From: Aliikangiella marina
GTDB lineage: Bacteria; Pseudomonadota; Gammaproteobacteria; Enterobacterales; Kangiellaceae
Length of the DNA stretch: 64,000 nt
Direction of reading: 5' to 3'
Assembly (NCBI RefSeq): GCF_007004765.1
Contig: NZ_VIKR01000002.1
Coordinates: 372,001 to 436,000, forward strand
Position 1 is the first letter of the stretch. Each line of letters opens with the position of its first letter. The notes beneath the pieces are model-generated. The model was not told where the DNA came from. It searched no databases and saw only the letters and a list, made by a program, of their open reading frames with translations. Below, in pieces: positions 17,501 to 26,586 of the stretch. Both the position numbers and the translations under genes were made by a program.

Positions 17501-18307
17501 ACTTACTTAACGCGATTAGTCCGAGAGAAAGCTTCGCCCGATAATATTCAAGCGACTAACGAGAAAGCTGACCTTATTGAGTTTTCTGTGAATGAACAAG
17601 TAAAGGCTGAAGTTAGTGTGTTGATGAAAAACTCAATCGCTGATGAAAAGTCATGGCGAGCAAAGCCGCTCAACGATAGGATTTCTCTTGTTAGACAGTT
17701 AATTGCTAAGATTGCTACTGTCGATAACCTTGAAGAGTTGGCGGATAATTTAGAGCGTACTCTCAGTGATGCACGCAATCAATTGCTACGTATCGAGAAA
17801 AAACTCAGCGCACCCAAAATGTTGCCTGGACCGACAGGCGAATCGAACATGCTTTATAACGAACCAAGAGGTTGCGTAGTTTGTTATGCCGACAAAGATA
17901 CATCGGTTAATTTTTGGGTAATATCAATAGTTACCGCGCTTGCTGCCGGCAACACGGTGATCACTGTCGTGTCCGATCATTTCCACAAAGAAGCGGTGGC
18001 GTTTAAAAACAAATTTTTAGAAACAGGCGTCAGTCCAGGCGTCTTGCAAGTGGCAAAGTTAAGTCATTTGAAAGTGATTTTAGAGCATGAACATTTGGCT
18101 GGTGCAGTCATTGGTTCCGCTTGCGAAAGACGAGAGTTTGTGAAAACCGAACTAGCGGCGCGAGTCGGGGCGATATTGCCAGTAATTTCGAGCGAATACT
18201 ACGACACGTTAATCAATCGTTTGTTAACTGAAAAGACGGTAAGCATCGATACGACTGCTTCGGGTGGTAACACTTCGCTAATGACTTTAAATGAGGATGA
18301 TGAATAG
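14504..18307 (+). CDS. putA: Bifunctional proline dehydrogenase / glutamate semialdehyde dehydrogenase
   Basis: PutA oxidises proline to glutamate using FAD and then NAD+. The 1267-residue protein has a helical N-terminal part, the FAD-dependent PRODH barrel (about 180-480, with MVRLVKGAYWD), the aldehyde dehydrogenase domain (about 550-1010) with E783 in ETGGQN and nucleophile C817 in GQRCS, and a C-terminal ALDH-like extension (about 1070-1267). It lacks the N-terminal ribbon-helix-helix repressor domain of E. coli PutA. This is the so-called type B layout. GAGG precedes the ATG. Control is probably by the divergent Lrp-type gene. Confidence 0.96.
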   Translation: MLFEGSLVTACPIRQKIRDFYRIDEETVVDHILPLAEVGVSARSRAWERARQMVVNIRNDQHGQGGIDALLNEFSLSSEEGVVLMCLAEALLRVPDDETQDSLIRDKLAKGDWSSHLGNSDSLFVNASSWGLLVTGKMVNYSDKNQEDQFGILKRTVGRLGEPVIRKSVQFAMKIMGKQFVMGRTITEAVDRAVEKERKGYAYSYDMLGEGARTMADAQRYFDSYMVAIHAIGKAANGRGPIKSPGISVKLSAIHPRYEFTHRERVINELIPKLKELALAAKSYDIGFTVDAEESERLDISLDIIEAVFSDPDLGDWTGFGLAVQAYQKRAIFVIDWLRQLTEKVGRKMMVRLVKGAYWDTEIKNAQKDGLPHFPVFTRKAATDVSYKACAIKLMQYRDTIFPQFATHNAYTAATIIEMAEGDTEGFEFQRLHGMGESLYDQIVTQDKIQCRVYAPVGQHEDLLAYLVRRLLENGANSSFVNAIVDESKPVESLLPDPVEKIQGVKSKFNQQIELPIALYGDERNNSKGLDLTDINLITPMKDNLDKWLANHLIDKSAVPEGSKPVINPANHDEVIGYITHQSDEEMKTLIEKADRAFTDWSTTDVKIRAELLRKTADILERHRDELIALCMKEAGKVAQDGIDEVREAVDFCRYYAARAEELAKDDRFEARGVVLCVSPWNFPLAIFLGQVSAAMVTGNTVIAKPAEQTTLIALRTIELMQSVGIPEHVVQAVVARGSKVGKVIIPDERIKAVMFTGSTDTGTLIAQTLAEREGEQVPLIAETGGQNCMIVDSTALPEQVVDDVISSGFQSAGQRCSALRVLFVQKEIADKVVTMLKGAMQELHVGDPAQLSTDIGPVIDQKAFDVLNEHVEYMKDKGELVYQCDTPDMGDTGHYFFAPRLYEISSIDKLRDEVFGPCVHVIRFDGTQLDDVIDQVNSTGFGLTMGIHSRIEERADYLARMSRAGNVYINRNMIGAVVGVQPFGGRGLSGTGPKAGGPTYLTRLVREKASPDNIQATNEKADLIEFSVNEQVKAEVSVLMKNSIADEKSWRAKPLNDRISLVRQLIAKIATVDNLEELADNLERTLSDARNQLLRIEKKLSAPKMLPGPTGESNMLYNEPRGCVVCYADKDTSVNFWVISIVTALAAGNTVITVVSDHFHKEAVAFKNKFLETGVSPGVLQVAKLSHLKVILEHEHLAGAVIGSACERREFVKTELAARVGAILPVISSEYYDTLINRLLTEKTVSIDTTASGGNTSLMTLNEDDE

Positions 18308-18403
18308 TCACACATAATGGCTAGTTCGTTTTTAGCCGTTCGGTAATAACCTGGGAGCTTCTTTTAAAAATAGTAAGAAACTCTCAGGTAGCAATCTTTT
18401 TGT

Positions 18404-18409
18404 TATAAT
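18404..18409 (+). promoter_or_regulatory. Possible -10 element of rsmF
   Basis: A perfect TATAAT lies 26 bases before the rsmF start. No good -35 match is seen 16-18 bases upstream. The stretch before it (ACCTGGGAG ... CTCTCAGGT, 18350-18390) can pair loosely and may end putA transcription. Confidence 0.35.
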
Positions 18410-18435
18410 TTTAAAAAACGTTTCGGCTATCGATT

Positions 18436-19884
18436 ATGAGTGACTTACTCAAACTTGCATCTGGCGGTAAAATAAACCCCGCTTATTTAGCGCATGCGAA
18501 ACAGACTTTTCTCTCACAAGCAGATGAAAAGGCGTTTTTAGATGCGTGCGGCCGGGGCTTAAGGAAGAGTGTCAGGGTAAACACACTAAAATATTCCGTC
18601 GAAGAGTTTCGCGAACTAGCTGCTCGTCACCAATGGCAATTGACGGCTATTCCTTGGTGCAAAGAAGGCTTTTGGGTTGATGAGAGTAGTCTATCCGAAA
18701 ATACTGCCTTGGGTAACACACCCGAGCATGTTCAAGGCCTTTTTTATATTCAAGAAGCAAGCTCTATGTTACCGTCGGTGGCTCTACTCGGTGATAATAA
18801 GCTCGCCGCCCCATTAGTATTGGATATGGCCGCTGCGCCGGGTTCTAAGACGACCCAATTGGCGGCAATGCTTAATAATCAAGGTCTAGTAGTCGCTAAT
18901 GAATTGTCTGCTAGCCGTTTAAAGAGTCTGCACAATAATCTTGTGAGATGCGGTATTTTCAACGCCGCAATGTCTCATCATGATGGTCGTAAGTTTGCCG
19001 ATTTTGTCCCTGGACTATTCGACTATATTCTGCTTGATGCGCCTTGCGGTGGCGAAGGAACCGTGCGTAAAGATATTCACGCACTCGAAAATTGGAGTTT
19101 GGCTAAGGTCAAAGAAATAGGAGAGCTGCAAAAAGCGCTGATACTATCAGCTTACCAATCGCTAAAACCTGGTGGACGATTAGTTTACTCGACTTGTACA
19201 CTATCAGTTGAAGAAAATCAGGCTATCGTTGAATTTTTGCGAGCAAATACCGATGCAAAAGTGATCAACCTTAAGCATTTATTTGAAGGTGCGGAACGTT
19301 CGTTAATTGCAGAAGGTTATTTACATGTATTGCCACACCTTTACGACAGCGAGGGATTTTTTGTCGCGTGCATAGGCAAACCGGCAGAGTCGCAACCCAG
19401 TGAAAGTCCACTCGCCCAATTTAAGTCGCCTTTTGAAAAACTCACGAAAAAAGAAAAACTAAGGCTCCGGGAGTATTATCAAGCGCAATTTGGTATTGAT
19501 ATTGAACCCGACGGATTTCAGTTATTAAAACGACAAAAAGAAGTCTGGATTTTCCCGCAAGCAATAGGTGAAGTGAATGCGTACATGAAAGTGAATCGTG
19601 CGGGAATGAAAATCGCTGAAGTTTATCCTAATAAAATTCGGAGCACTCACGAGTTTGCTTATTGTTTTGGCCAGGCCGCAACTGATCAGATTGTTGAGTT
19701 AACTAAGCCTGACTTTGTCGAGTTTGTAAAAGGGCAGAGCCTTCATCTCGACAATTGCGATTGCCGTGATGGAGAAGTATTAATGTTTTACCAAAAGAAA
19801 GTTATCGGTATAGCGCAAAAGCAAAAAAATAAAATTAAAAATGGCTATCCAAGAGAACTTGTCAAAGATAACTATCAAGGTTAG
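18436..19884 (+). CDS. rsmF: 16S rRNA m5C1407 methyltransferase RsmF
   Basis: The 482-residue enzyme matches E. coli RsmF in length and order: an N-terminal RNA-binding part, a Rossmann methyltransferase with the SAM loop AAAPGSKTTQLA, the DAPCGGEGT motif with C204, the YSTCTLS motif with the catalytic nucleophile C254, and a C-terminal PUA-like region after about residue 380. It uses SAM to methylate cytosine 1407 of 16S rRNA. The gene ends overlapping by 4 bases a convergent small ORF. Confidence 0.93.
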   Translation: MSDLLKLASGGKINPAYLAHAKQTFLSQADEKAFLDACGRGLRKSVRVNTLKYSVEEFRELAARHQWQLTAIPWCKEGFWVDESSLSENTALGNTPEHVQGLFYIQEASSMLPSVALLGDNKLAAPLVLDMAAAPGSKTTQLAAMLNNQGLVVANELSASRLKSLHNNLVRCGIFNAAMSHHDGRKFADFVPGLFDYILLDAPCGGEGTVRKDIHALENWSLAKVKEIGELQKALILSAYQSLKPGGRLVYSTCTLSVEENQAIVEFLRANTDAKVINLKHLFEGAERSLIAEGYLHVLPHLYDSEGFFVACIGKPAESQPSESPLAQFKSPFEKLTKKEKLRLREYYQAQFGIDIEPDGFQLLKRQKEVWIFPQAIGEVNAYMKVNRAGMKIAEVYPNKIRSTHEFAYCFGQAATDQIVELTKPDFVEFVKGQSLHLDNCDCRDGEVLMFYQKKVIGIAQKQKNKIKNGYPRELVKDNYQG

Positions 19885-20087
19885 CCACGTATTGATTGTT
19901 CTACCATTAATGCGAATATCGTCAAGCTGGTAAATACACGCAGTCTATTAGTAATGGTAAACAGATTACTGTTACTGGGCAAAGATTTAAGAATTCGCGT
20001 GGCCTGTTTACGTTGAGAGTCAGTCAAATCATAGGCCGCGGCATGTTGCAGCAGTGCAAGTAAGTTTCTTGATTCCTGTTGTTTCAT
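19881..20087 (-). CDS. Small hypothetical protein, possible
   Basis: A 68-residue frame convergent with rsmF, overlapping its stop by 4 bases. The product is polar at first and has one weak hydrophobic stretch near residues 50-62. AGG lies about 9 bases before the ATG. No family is recognised, and nothing beyond the open frame and ribosome site supports it. Confidence 0.35.
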   Translation of the reverse strand: MKQQESRNLLALLQHAAAYDLTDSQRKQATRILKSLPSNSNLFTITNRLRVFTSLTIFALMVEQSIRG

Positions 20088-20265
20088 CGCTATAACCTAA
20101 AGCTTTTAATCTTACACTCAGTATAAAACCTTTTGCTGAATCTAATCTGAATAATCAAAATATGTAAAACGATCGCTGGTTTTTGGCTTGCGATCGTTCG
20201 TTAAGTAAAAATTTTGATTATTGATCTGAGTGATAAAAGATGAGCTAATAAGAGCTAGACTGACG

Positions 20266-20598
20266 CTAACTTATCGCCCTATCTAGCTTATTGATAAGGA
20301 CTTTAATTTCGCTTTCAGTGAGGAATGTTAGCGGATTTTTACAACCGGTATTTTCGGCGTTGTTCCAGAAGTCAAATTCTCCTTCCCGCCCATCCGCTAA
20401 TCTGACAAAATCGACATAATCTAACTCGTTGGCATCGATAAAAAATAAAACCGTTCCTTTATCACAATGAATTTCAGTAGAAGTCATATATTTACCACCC
20501 CATGAATAGCCAGGTGAAAATGTAAGTGTAAGATCTTCATGAATAATCTGTTTTAGCAAAGACACGACTTCTAATGTATCTACTTGATCTTTTAGCAT
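20266..20598 (-). CDS. Hypothetical cytosolic protein
   Basis: A 110-residue product without signal or membrane segment, acidic, with two cysteines. The middle part (GTVLFFIDANELDYVDFVRLADGREGEFDFW) alternates strands and turns as in a small alpha/beta domain. I do not recognise a family. It lies 69 bases before the M48 protease gene on the same strand, and its ribosome site is weak. It may be separately transcribed. The 180-base gap beyond its stop shows nothing clear. Confidence 0.5.
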   Translation of the reverse strand: MLKDQVDTLEVVSLLKQIIHEDLTLTFSPGYSWGGKYMTSTEIHCDKGTVLFFIDANELDYVDFVRLADGREGEFDFWNNAENTGCKNPLTFLTESEIKVLINKLDRAIS

Positions 20599-20667
20599 TG
20601 AACAGTACTGATTAAATAAAAGTTGCGATTAATGATTTTCGTATCCTGTATAAATCAAACGCTGGAA

Positions 20668-22608
20668 TCATGCGACCAACTTTGCGTCGAAGATTGGGAA
20701 TGGGCAGCCAAGATATTCACCCAGTAATCGAATTAACTCATACTTCTTTTGGTTGATCTTCCCATCTTGTTCAACAATATCAACACACAATTCTAAAAAG
20801 TCTTTTTTCAACAGAGGATGTAGATTACTTATTCTATTCAGCGCATTTGCGATAGGTTGTGCTTGAAAATCTGAAACCGTAAACTGGGCTTGCGGCATAC
20901 CCATAATCTTCATTTGTTTTTTAAAGGATTCAACCTGAGTTTTTTCATCAAAATTACTTTGTCGAAATAATAAACTAACAAACAAGGCTATATCGTTAGC
21001 GATTAAATTAAAACGTGAAAATTGTTTGTTAGGTTTTGTTAAGTTTAAGCTTCTTCTTGCACAGCTGGCATAAATCATAAATTCGGTCAGCGTCACTTCG
21101 CCATCATGCTGAATCGCGGTATTGAGCTCGAGAATAAACACTTGTTTTTCAGAATCTAATAGCTCATCAAATCGTGATAGCGCAACTTCGAGTAGTAGAT
21201 AGTGTTGACTATAACTGAGGCTACTGAGTTGTTGGCTAAGCGATTGGATGGCCTCAAAGTTATCCTTATCTTTAAAAAGTTTGGCCAACTTAGCATTCGA
21301 ATGACTTTCTTGTTCAAGGAGTAGGAGAGCAAAAATCAGATCGCGATTACTGATGGACTCGTGATTTCCTCTTGCAATATTAAGTAGTTTATTCGGTGTC
21401 TTGTTAAAAAGCTGATGAGTAACATCTAGATGTTTTGGTGATATCGCTCCCACGCTTTTCATGATATGTGTTTTAGGAATTTTGACGTCTGACTTTTTAT
21501 CTTTAGGGTTGTTAGGCTGGCCAATTTGTTGTGATACAAATGCGGAGAATGCCGATGTTTTACTAAACGCATCAGCGCTTTCTTCATGGGTATCAACTCG
21601 TTCAACCGCTGAAGGAACATACTTAAACTGAGGATCTATCGCTTTGATTCGCTCGTCAATAGGTGGATGAGTTGCCAATAAGCCTTTAAAGCTGAGTTTG
21701 ACCGCTTGTCCGAAACACATATGACTCATTTCTTCAGCTTTTTTGTTCGCTAGTAAGGTTCCACTCGCGTTGTTAGCGATTTTATGGAGTGCACCACAAA
21801 TGCCTTGCCTATCTCGAGTATATTGAACTGCAGATGCGTCGGCTAAGAACTCTCTTTGTCGTGAGATAGCGGCCTTGATCAAGCGTCCAAAGAATAAGCC
21901 AATGTAGCCTATAATAAAAAGCCCAGCGCCAATCGCAAAAACGGGCAGCGCGTTTCCTTTTGAGTTACTGCTGCGACCGCTTGAACCAACTCTTAAAATG
22001 AAATAGCCAAGTTGACCTATCACTAAAATTCCCGCCAGAATTCCAATCAATTTGACATTAATTTGCATATCTCCATGGAATACATGACTATATTCGTGAG
22101 CGATAACACCTTGCAGTTCTTGTCGGCTCAAGTTTTCAAGTAATCCTTGAGTAACAACTAGAACAATATTTTCTGTCGAGAGGCCGGCAACGAAAGCATT
22201 CATCGCAGGTTCTTCTCTCATCACAAAGACTTTAGGCATGGGCGTGCCGGAAGCGATCGACATTTCCTCGACGACATTGATCAGTTGTTGCTCTTTAGGA
22301 TCTTTGCTATGTACCGATATTGGCGTTGCGTTGACCATTTTAGCAACGGCGTCAGGCGTAGACTTTAACTGCCAACTTCTGACAAAGCTGGTTATCGCGA
22401 TGACGAGAACAATACCGCCAGTAACAAATAACCAGTAAGGTTGTTTTAGCCACAAAGCTAAGGGAATTGGTTCCACGGCTAACCAGCTAAAGGCAAAGTA
22501 GACAACTAGATTAAGCGATATAATAATCAGCAGAACGGCCAGACAAAAAAGCATAAACAGCTTTTTTGTCTGTGAACGAGCTTTATCTTGTAGGCTAAAA
22601 AAATCCAC
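20668..22608 (-). CDS. M48-family membrane zinc protease with C-terminal extension
   Basis: A 646-residue membrane protease of the HtpX/Ste24 type. Two N-terminal helices (about 20-45 and 58-76) precede the catalytic domain with H171, E172 and H175 in HEYSH and third ligand E253 in REFLADASA; further helices lie at about 186-206 and 223-242. The region after 350 is a long helical, cytosolic-looking extension not found in HtpX, with a TerB-like acidic character near the end. It starts 10 bases after lemA. The lemA-M48 pair is common in bacteria and suggests joint envelope quality control. Confidence 0.88.
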   Translation of the reverse strand: MDFFSLQDKARSQTKKLFMLFCLAVLLIIISLNLVVYFAFSWLAVEPIPLALWLKQPYWLFVTGGIVLVIAITSFVRSWQLKSTPDAVAKMVNATPISVHSKDPKEQQLINVVEEMSIASGTPMPKVFVMREEPAMNAFVAGLSTENIVLVVTQGLLENLSRQELQGVIAHEYSHVFHGDMQINVKLIGILAGILVIGQLGYFILRVGSSGRSSNSKGNALPVFAIGAGLFIIGYIGLFFGRLIKAAISRQREFLADASAVQYTRDRQGICGALHKIANNASGTLLANKKAEEMSHMCFGQAVKLSFKGLLATHPPIDERIKAIDPQFKYVPSAVERVDTHEESADAFSKTSAFSAFVSQQIGQPNNPKDKKSDVKIPKTHIMKSVGAISPKHLDVTHQLFNKTPNKLLNIARGNHESISNRDLIFALLLLEQESHSNAKLAKLFKDKDNFEAIQSLSQQLSSLSYSQHYLLLEVALSRFDELLDSEKQVFILELNTAIQHDGEVTLTEFMIYASCARRSLNLTKPNKQFSRFNLIANDIALFVSLLFRQSNFDEKTQVESFKKQMKIMGMPQAQFTVSDFQAQPIANALNRISNLHPLLKKDFLELCVDIVEQDGKINQKKYELIRLLGEYLGCPFPIFDAKLVA

Positions 22609-22618
22609 TCGCTAATAA

Positions 22619-23206
22619 CTAGCTGAAGGAAACCTTCACAGGTTTCTTGGCGGCTGGATCTTCTATTTCAAGCAGTTCCGCGGCGGTAAATCCAAAGTTA
22701 TTAGCCACGAGGTTACTCGGGAACTGTTCCCTTAAGGTGTTGTATTGCATCACGCTATCGTTAAATGCTTGACGAGCGAAAGAGACTTTGTTTTCTGTAG
22801 AGGTTAACTCTTCCATTAGGTTATTCATGGTAGTGTTTGCTTTAAGATCTGGGTAAGCCTCCGATAAAGCAAAGAATTTTCCGAGCGATCCGGTAAGCAT
22901 TGTTTCTGCTGCCGCAAGCCCTTGAATGGATGATGCGTCCTCCGGATGTTGAGAAGCCTTTTTGTTAGCATCGGCGGCAGCGTTTCTAGCGGCAATGACC
23001 GCTTCGAGAGTCTCTGATTCGTGTTTCATGTAACCTTTCGCGGTTTCAACCAAATTAGGGATCAGGTCATAGCGGCGTGTGAGTTGAACATCGATTTGCG
23101 CAAAAGCATTTTTAAAGCGATTACGATAAGCCACCAGTTTGTTGTATATGCTGATGATGTAGAATACCAGAAGTACCGCGATACCGATGAAAATCCAAAG
23201 TTCCAT
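22619..23206 (-). CDS. lemA: LemA-family protein
   Basis: The 195-residue product has an N-terminal membrane helix (2-24) and then the helical LemA domain with the hallmark stretch RYDLIPNLVETAKGYM and the VIAARNAA segment. The long helices project to one side of the membrane, and the biochemical role of LemA is unknown. GGGAGA precedes the ATG. It is the first gene of a two-gene unit with the M48 protease. Confidence 0.92.
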   Translation of the reverse strand: MELWIFIGIAVLLVFYIISIYNKLVAYRNRFKNAFAQIDVQLTRRYDLIPNLVETAKGYMKHESETLEAVIAARNAAADANKKASQHPEDASSIQGLAAAETMLTGSLGKFFALSEAYPDLKANTTMNNLMEELTSTENKVSFARQAFNDSVMQYNTLREQFPSNLVANNFGFTAAELLEIEDPAAKKPVKVSFS

Positions 23207-23248
23207 TCTATTCTCCCTGGGAATATTGTTTTTATTACCAATTAAAGT

Positions 23249-23476
23249 TTAGCGCAAATTGTCGATTTCTGAACGTAAGTCATAATTTTTGTCAGTAACG
23301 ATTTTTTCAAGAACTTCAACACGTTCTTGTAAAGCTTCAAGCTTAGCGAGTCTGTCTTCAATGGGGGATAAGTCGACCGGTGGTGTTTGATTTTTTTTCA
23401 TCCAATCTTTAATCAGTCCAGCGACAAGTACCACGACGGTAATTATCACGACCATTTCAAATACGTGCATTCTCAT
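23249..23476 (-). CDS. Small membrane-anchored coiled-coil protein
   Basis: I choose the ATG at 23476 because AAGAGG sits just upstream; the frame is open 18 codons further but those are polar and unsupported. The 75-residue product has one membrane helix (about 6-22), a short proline-containing linker, then a heptad-like coiled coil (about 35-75). The layout resembles PspB, but I see no specific PspB residue pattern. Same strand as lemA and 43 bases before it, so it could head that operon. Confidence 0.7.
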   Translation of the reverse strand: MRMHVFEMVVIITVVVLVAGLIKDWMKKNQTPPVDLSPIEDRLAKLEALQERVEVLEKIVTDKNYDLRSEIDNLR

Positions 23477-23588
23477 AGTCCTCTTATTCCTATATTCGCT
23501 ATTTAACTGATTGTTAGAGCGATGTATCATCCTACCTATAGCTCATTACTATACTATAGTGACTCTATTTCTCAAAAAGTGAGACTTT

Positions 23589-26507
23589 ATGGCCAACGAT
23601 GACTCGGTTGCTCCGTTAACTAAGCTACCGAAAGATATACCGCAAGAGTGGCAAGAATCGCTCTTATCAATGCAAACGATGTTATCACCCGATGTATTCC
23701 ATTTTATTGTAAGCGCTTATGGGTGGAGCGAGTTTGTTCGCCGAGTGGCCATTCATCATCAATCTTTATTTTGTGAGGCGCTTCATTGGCATTTTACTCA
23801 TCAAGATGAGGTGATTGTTCTTGAAATGCCGGCACTATATCGAGATCATGTTGCGGATACGCTTGATTCTGAGTCTCAATACATGACTCGTATACGAGAG
23901 TTTCGAATGGCTCACAGTGCAGCTATTGCGGTCTTAGAGTTAAACAATGTTCTTCCCATTGAGTCGAGCAGTTTCCGAATATCAATATTAGCGGATACAT
24001 TAATTTCCGGTGCCTATCATTGGGGCTATCAACATCACACGCAACAATTTGGTGTTCCTTGTGACGCTCACGGTCGCCGTCTTCATTTACTGATAATAGC
24101 CATGGGCAAACTGGGCGGACATGAGTTAAATTTTTCCTCTGATGTCGATTTGATTTTCTTGTATCCCGAAGAAGGCACAACACAAGGCGATGCAAGAACA
24201 ACCGATAACTCACGTTTTTTTCGTCGTGTGAGCACTCAGCTAATCCGAGTTTTAGATGAAGTGACTGCTGATGGCTTTGTGTTCAGGGTTGATATGCGGC
24301 TTCGTCCCTATGGCGAGTCGGGGGCTTTGGTGATGTCCTTGGCCCAAGCCGAAGAATACTATCAAGAACAAGGTCGTGAGTGGGAGCGATTTGCGATGCT
24401 GCGCTCAAGAGTCCTTACCGGTGAAGCCATTGATAAAAAAGCGTTAGATGACATCATCCGACCATTTTCATTTAGGCGCTATATTGACTACGGCGTCATC
24501 GATTCTATTCGCAGTATGAAGGAAATGATTCAACGAGAAGTGAGACGTAAAGGGCTGACTGACAACATCAAGTTAGGGGCTGGCGGTATTAGAGAAGTTG
24601 AGTTTATTGCTCAATCGTTGCAACTAATTCAAGGTGGAAGAGACAAGCGATTACGAGAAAAGAACGTATTTAAAGTTTTACCGATATTAGTTGAGGCAAA
24701 GCTATTACCTGAGACAGTTCAAGTCGAGTTACTTGCAGCCTACCGTTTTTTACGCCGCCTAGAGCATTGCATTCAGGAGCTTGCAGAAAAACAAACTCAG
24801 ACATTGCCAACCGACAATAAAGAACAGCAGATACTGGCAGAAGTAATGCGGTGTTCCAGCTGGAGTGATTTGCTCAATGAGTTGAGTAGAGTCCAGCAAT
24901 TAGTCAATCATCATTTTAATGGGATCTTAGGTGAAGAACGACAACAGGGCGCGGAAACCGAAGATTTTTATGCCGCATTAGCGCACGGAGATCTAACCGC
25001 ACAAAGCTTGCGAAGTCAGTTGCTGGCGAGCGACCCTGAGGATTCAAATCGTGAAGGAAAGGGTGACCAATATTCTTTGGAAAACCTAACTGATTTTATC
25101 AAAAAAATTGAAGCCTTTAATCAGGAGTCCGCCGTCGTCAATTTATCAACGAGAGGCGCTAAACGCCTAAAAACTTTCTTCCCCGCGTTGCTGGCGGCTT
25201 GTTTGAAAACCCAACAACCCAATATCACGTTAATTCGTTTGCTCAGAGTCATTCGCGCGGTTCTTAAGCGCACGGCGTATCTTGAATTGCTCAGTGAGAA
25301 CCCGCCCATATTACAACATTTAGTCGATCTCGCTGGACAAAGTGAGTGGATGGTAGCGCGACTATCAGCCTATCCTGTTTTGTTTGACGAGCTACTTTAT
25401 CCAAACAGTTTGTATGCGCCCCTGCAAATAACTGACTTACAATCAGAACTCCAACAAGCGCTGCTTCGCATTGATTTAAAGGATGAAGAAGAGCTACTTG
25501 ATGCATTAAGAGCTTTTAAGCAAATTAATGAGTTGCGAGTAGCAGCAGCATTGCTTGCTGAGCGGCTAAGTATTTCACAAGTTTCGCGCTATTTAACCCA
25601 ATTAGCGGAGGTCATACTTCAAGCTTGTGTAGATCAATGTTGGCGCATGATGAAAGAAAGATATGGAGAGCCCGAGAAATTAAACAATGCAGTAGATTCA
25701 TTAGAGAATAATTATGGATTTGCGGTTATTGGTTATGGCAAGCTCGGCGGCATAGAGCTCGGGTTTGGCTCTGATTTGGATTTAGTCTTTCTGTTTAATC
25801 GTCCAATTGATGGTAGTACAGATGGGGCTCGATCACTCAATAATAGCCGGTTTTATACTCGCTTGGCGCAAAAGCTCATTCACTTCCTTTCAACGCGAAC
25901 TAATTTAGGGTTGTTGTATGAAGTTGATATGCGCTTGCGGCCCTCTGGCAGTTCAGGACTTCTGGTCAGTCACATTGATTCGTATCGCGAGTACCAAATG
26001 GAATCAGCCTGGACTTGGGAGCATCAAGCCTTAATTCGTGCACGTTATGTTGCAGGTGATCCGAATGTCGCGAATGAATTTGCTCAAGCGAGATCGAACA
26101 CATTGCATCAGTTAAGAGACAGAGAGCAACTGCAAAAAGATGTTAGTGATATGCGTCATAAAATGCGCGACCAATTGGAAGCCAAACAATCAGGAAAAGT
26201 TGATTTAAAACAATCACCCGGTGGCTTAGTTGATATTGAATTCTTGGCTCAGTTTGCTTGCTTGGCCTATCAAGGAGAAGCGATTATTCCGCACAGTACG
26301 AGCGAATGTTTAAAGTTTGCCGGACGAGAAGCGTTACTCAAGAGTGAAGAAGCACGCGAGCTAGTAAAAATTTATCGGCTATTTCGTAATCGGCTCAATG
26401 AGATGGCATTGACTAGTGGTGGTAATTTTATCGGTGAAGAACAGTTTGAGCGCGAACGACGGACTGTACAAAAAATCTGGAAAACTTACTTAAATACTGC
26501 GGATTAA
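23589..26507 (+). CDS. glnE: Glutamine synthetase adenylyltransferase / adenylyl-removing enzyme
   Basis: GlnE adenylylates glutamine synthetase when glutamine is high and removes AMP when nitrogen is short, under control of PII. The 972-residue protein has the two nucleotidyltransferase halves: the N-terminal one with D185 and D187 in SSDVDLIF and the C-terminal one with D729 and D731 in GSDLDLVF. Length and both motifs match the family (about 950). It begins about 110 bases from the divergent coiled-coil gene. The PII gene glnK lies nearby at 28.8 kb. Confidence 0.96.
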   Translation: MANDDSVAPLTKLPKDIPQEWQESLLSMQTMLSPDVFHFIVSAYGWSEFVRRVAIHHQSLFCEALHWHFTHQDEVIVLEMPALYRDHVADTLDSESQYMTRIREFRMAHSAAIAVLELNNVLPIESSSFRISILADTLISGAYHWGYQHHTQQFGVPCDAHGRRLHLLIIAMGKLGGHELNFSSDVDLIFLYPEEGTTQGDARTTDNSRFFRRVSTQLIRVLDEVTADGFVFRVDMRLRPYGESGALVMSLAQAEEYYQEQGREWERFAMLRSRVLTGEAIDKKALDDIIRPFSFRRYIDYGVIDSIRSMKEMIQREVRRKGLTDNIKLGAGGIREVEFIAQSLQLIQGGRDKRLREKNVFKVLPILVEAKLLPETVQVELLAAYRFLRRLEHCIQELAEKQTQTLPTDNKEQQILAEVMRCSSWSDLLNELSRVQQLVNHHFNGILGEERQQGAETEDFYAALAHGDLTAQSLRSQLLASDPEDSNREGKGDQYSLENLTDFIKKIEAFNQESAVVNLSTRGAKRLKTFFPALLAACLKTQQPNITLIRLLRVIRAVLKRTAYLELLSENPPILQHLVDLAGQSEWMVARLSAYPVLFDELLYPNSLYAPLQITDLQSELQQALLRIDLKDEEELLDALRAFKQINELRVAAALLAERLSISQVSRYLTQLAEVILQACVDQCWRMMKERYGEPEKLNNAVDSLENNYGFAVIGYGKLGGIELGFGSDLDLVFLFNRPIDGSTDGARSLNNSRFYTRLAQKLIHFLSTRTNLGLLYEVDMRLRPSGSSGLLVSHIDSYREYQMESAWTWEHQALIRARYVAGDPNVANEFAQARSNTLHQLRDREQLQKDVSDMRHKMRDQLEAKQSGKVDLKQSPGGLVDIEFLAQFACLAYQGEAIIPHSTSECLKFAGREALLKSEEARELVKIYRLFRNRLNEMALTSGGNFIGEEQFERERRTVQKIWKTYLNTAD

Positions 26508-26522
26508 TGAAGGGGAATAGGG

Positions 26523-26551
26523 TAAAAAAAAAGGGCGGGACATGTCCCGCC
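26523..26551 (-). terminator. Terminator for the porin gene (minus strand)
   Basis: The perfect 18-bp palindrome GGCGGGACATGTCCCGCC (26534-26551) is followed on the minus strand by a run of T (26524-26532). It lies 36 bases after the porin stop. On the plus strand there is no T tail, so it does not act well for glnE. Confidence 0.8.
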
Positions 26552-26586
26552 AAAACGTGAGAAGGAAATATTAGACAAGAAAAATG

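Noticed and set aside
20100-20265. Small RNA or riboswitch in the gap between the two minus-strand small genes
   Set aside because: GCGATCG occurs twice (20173 and 20199) with a possible short hairpin, but there is no further support.
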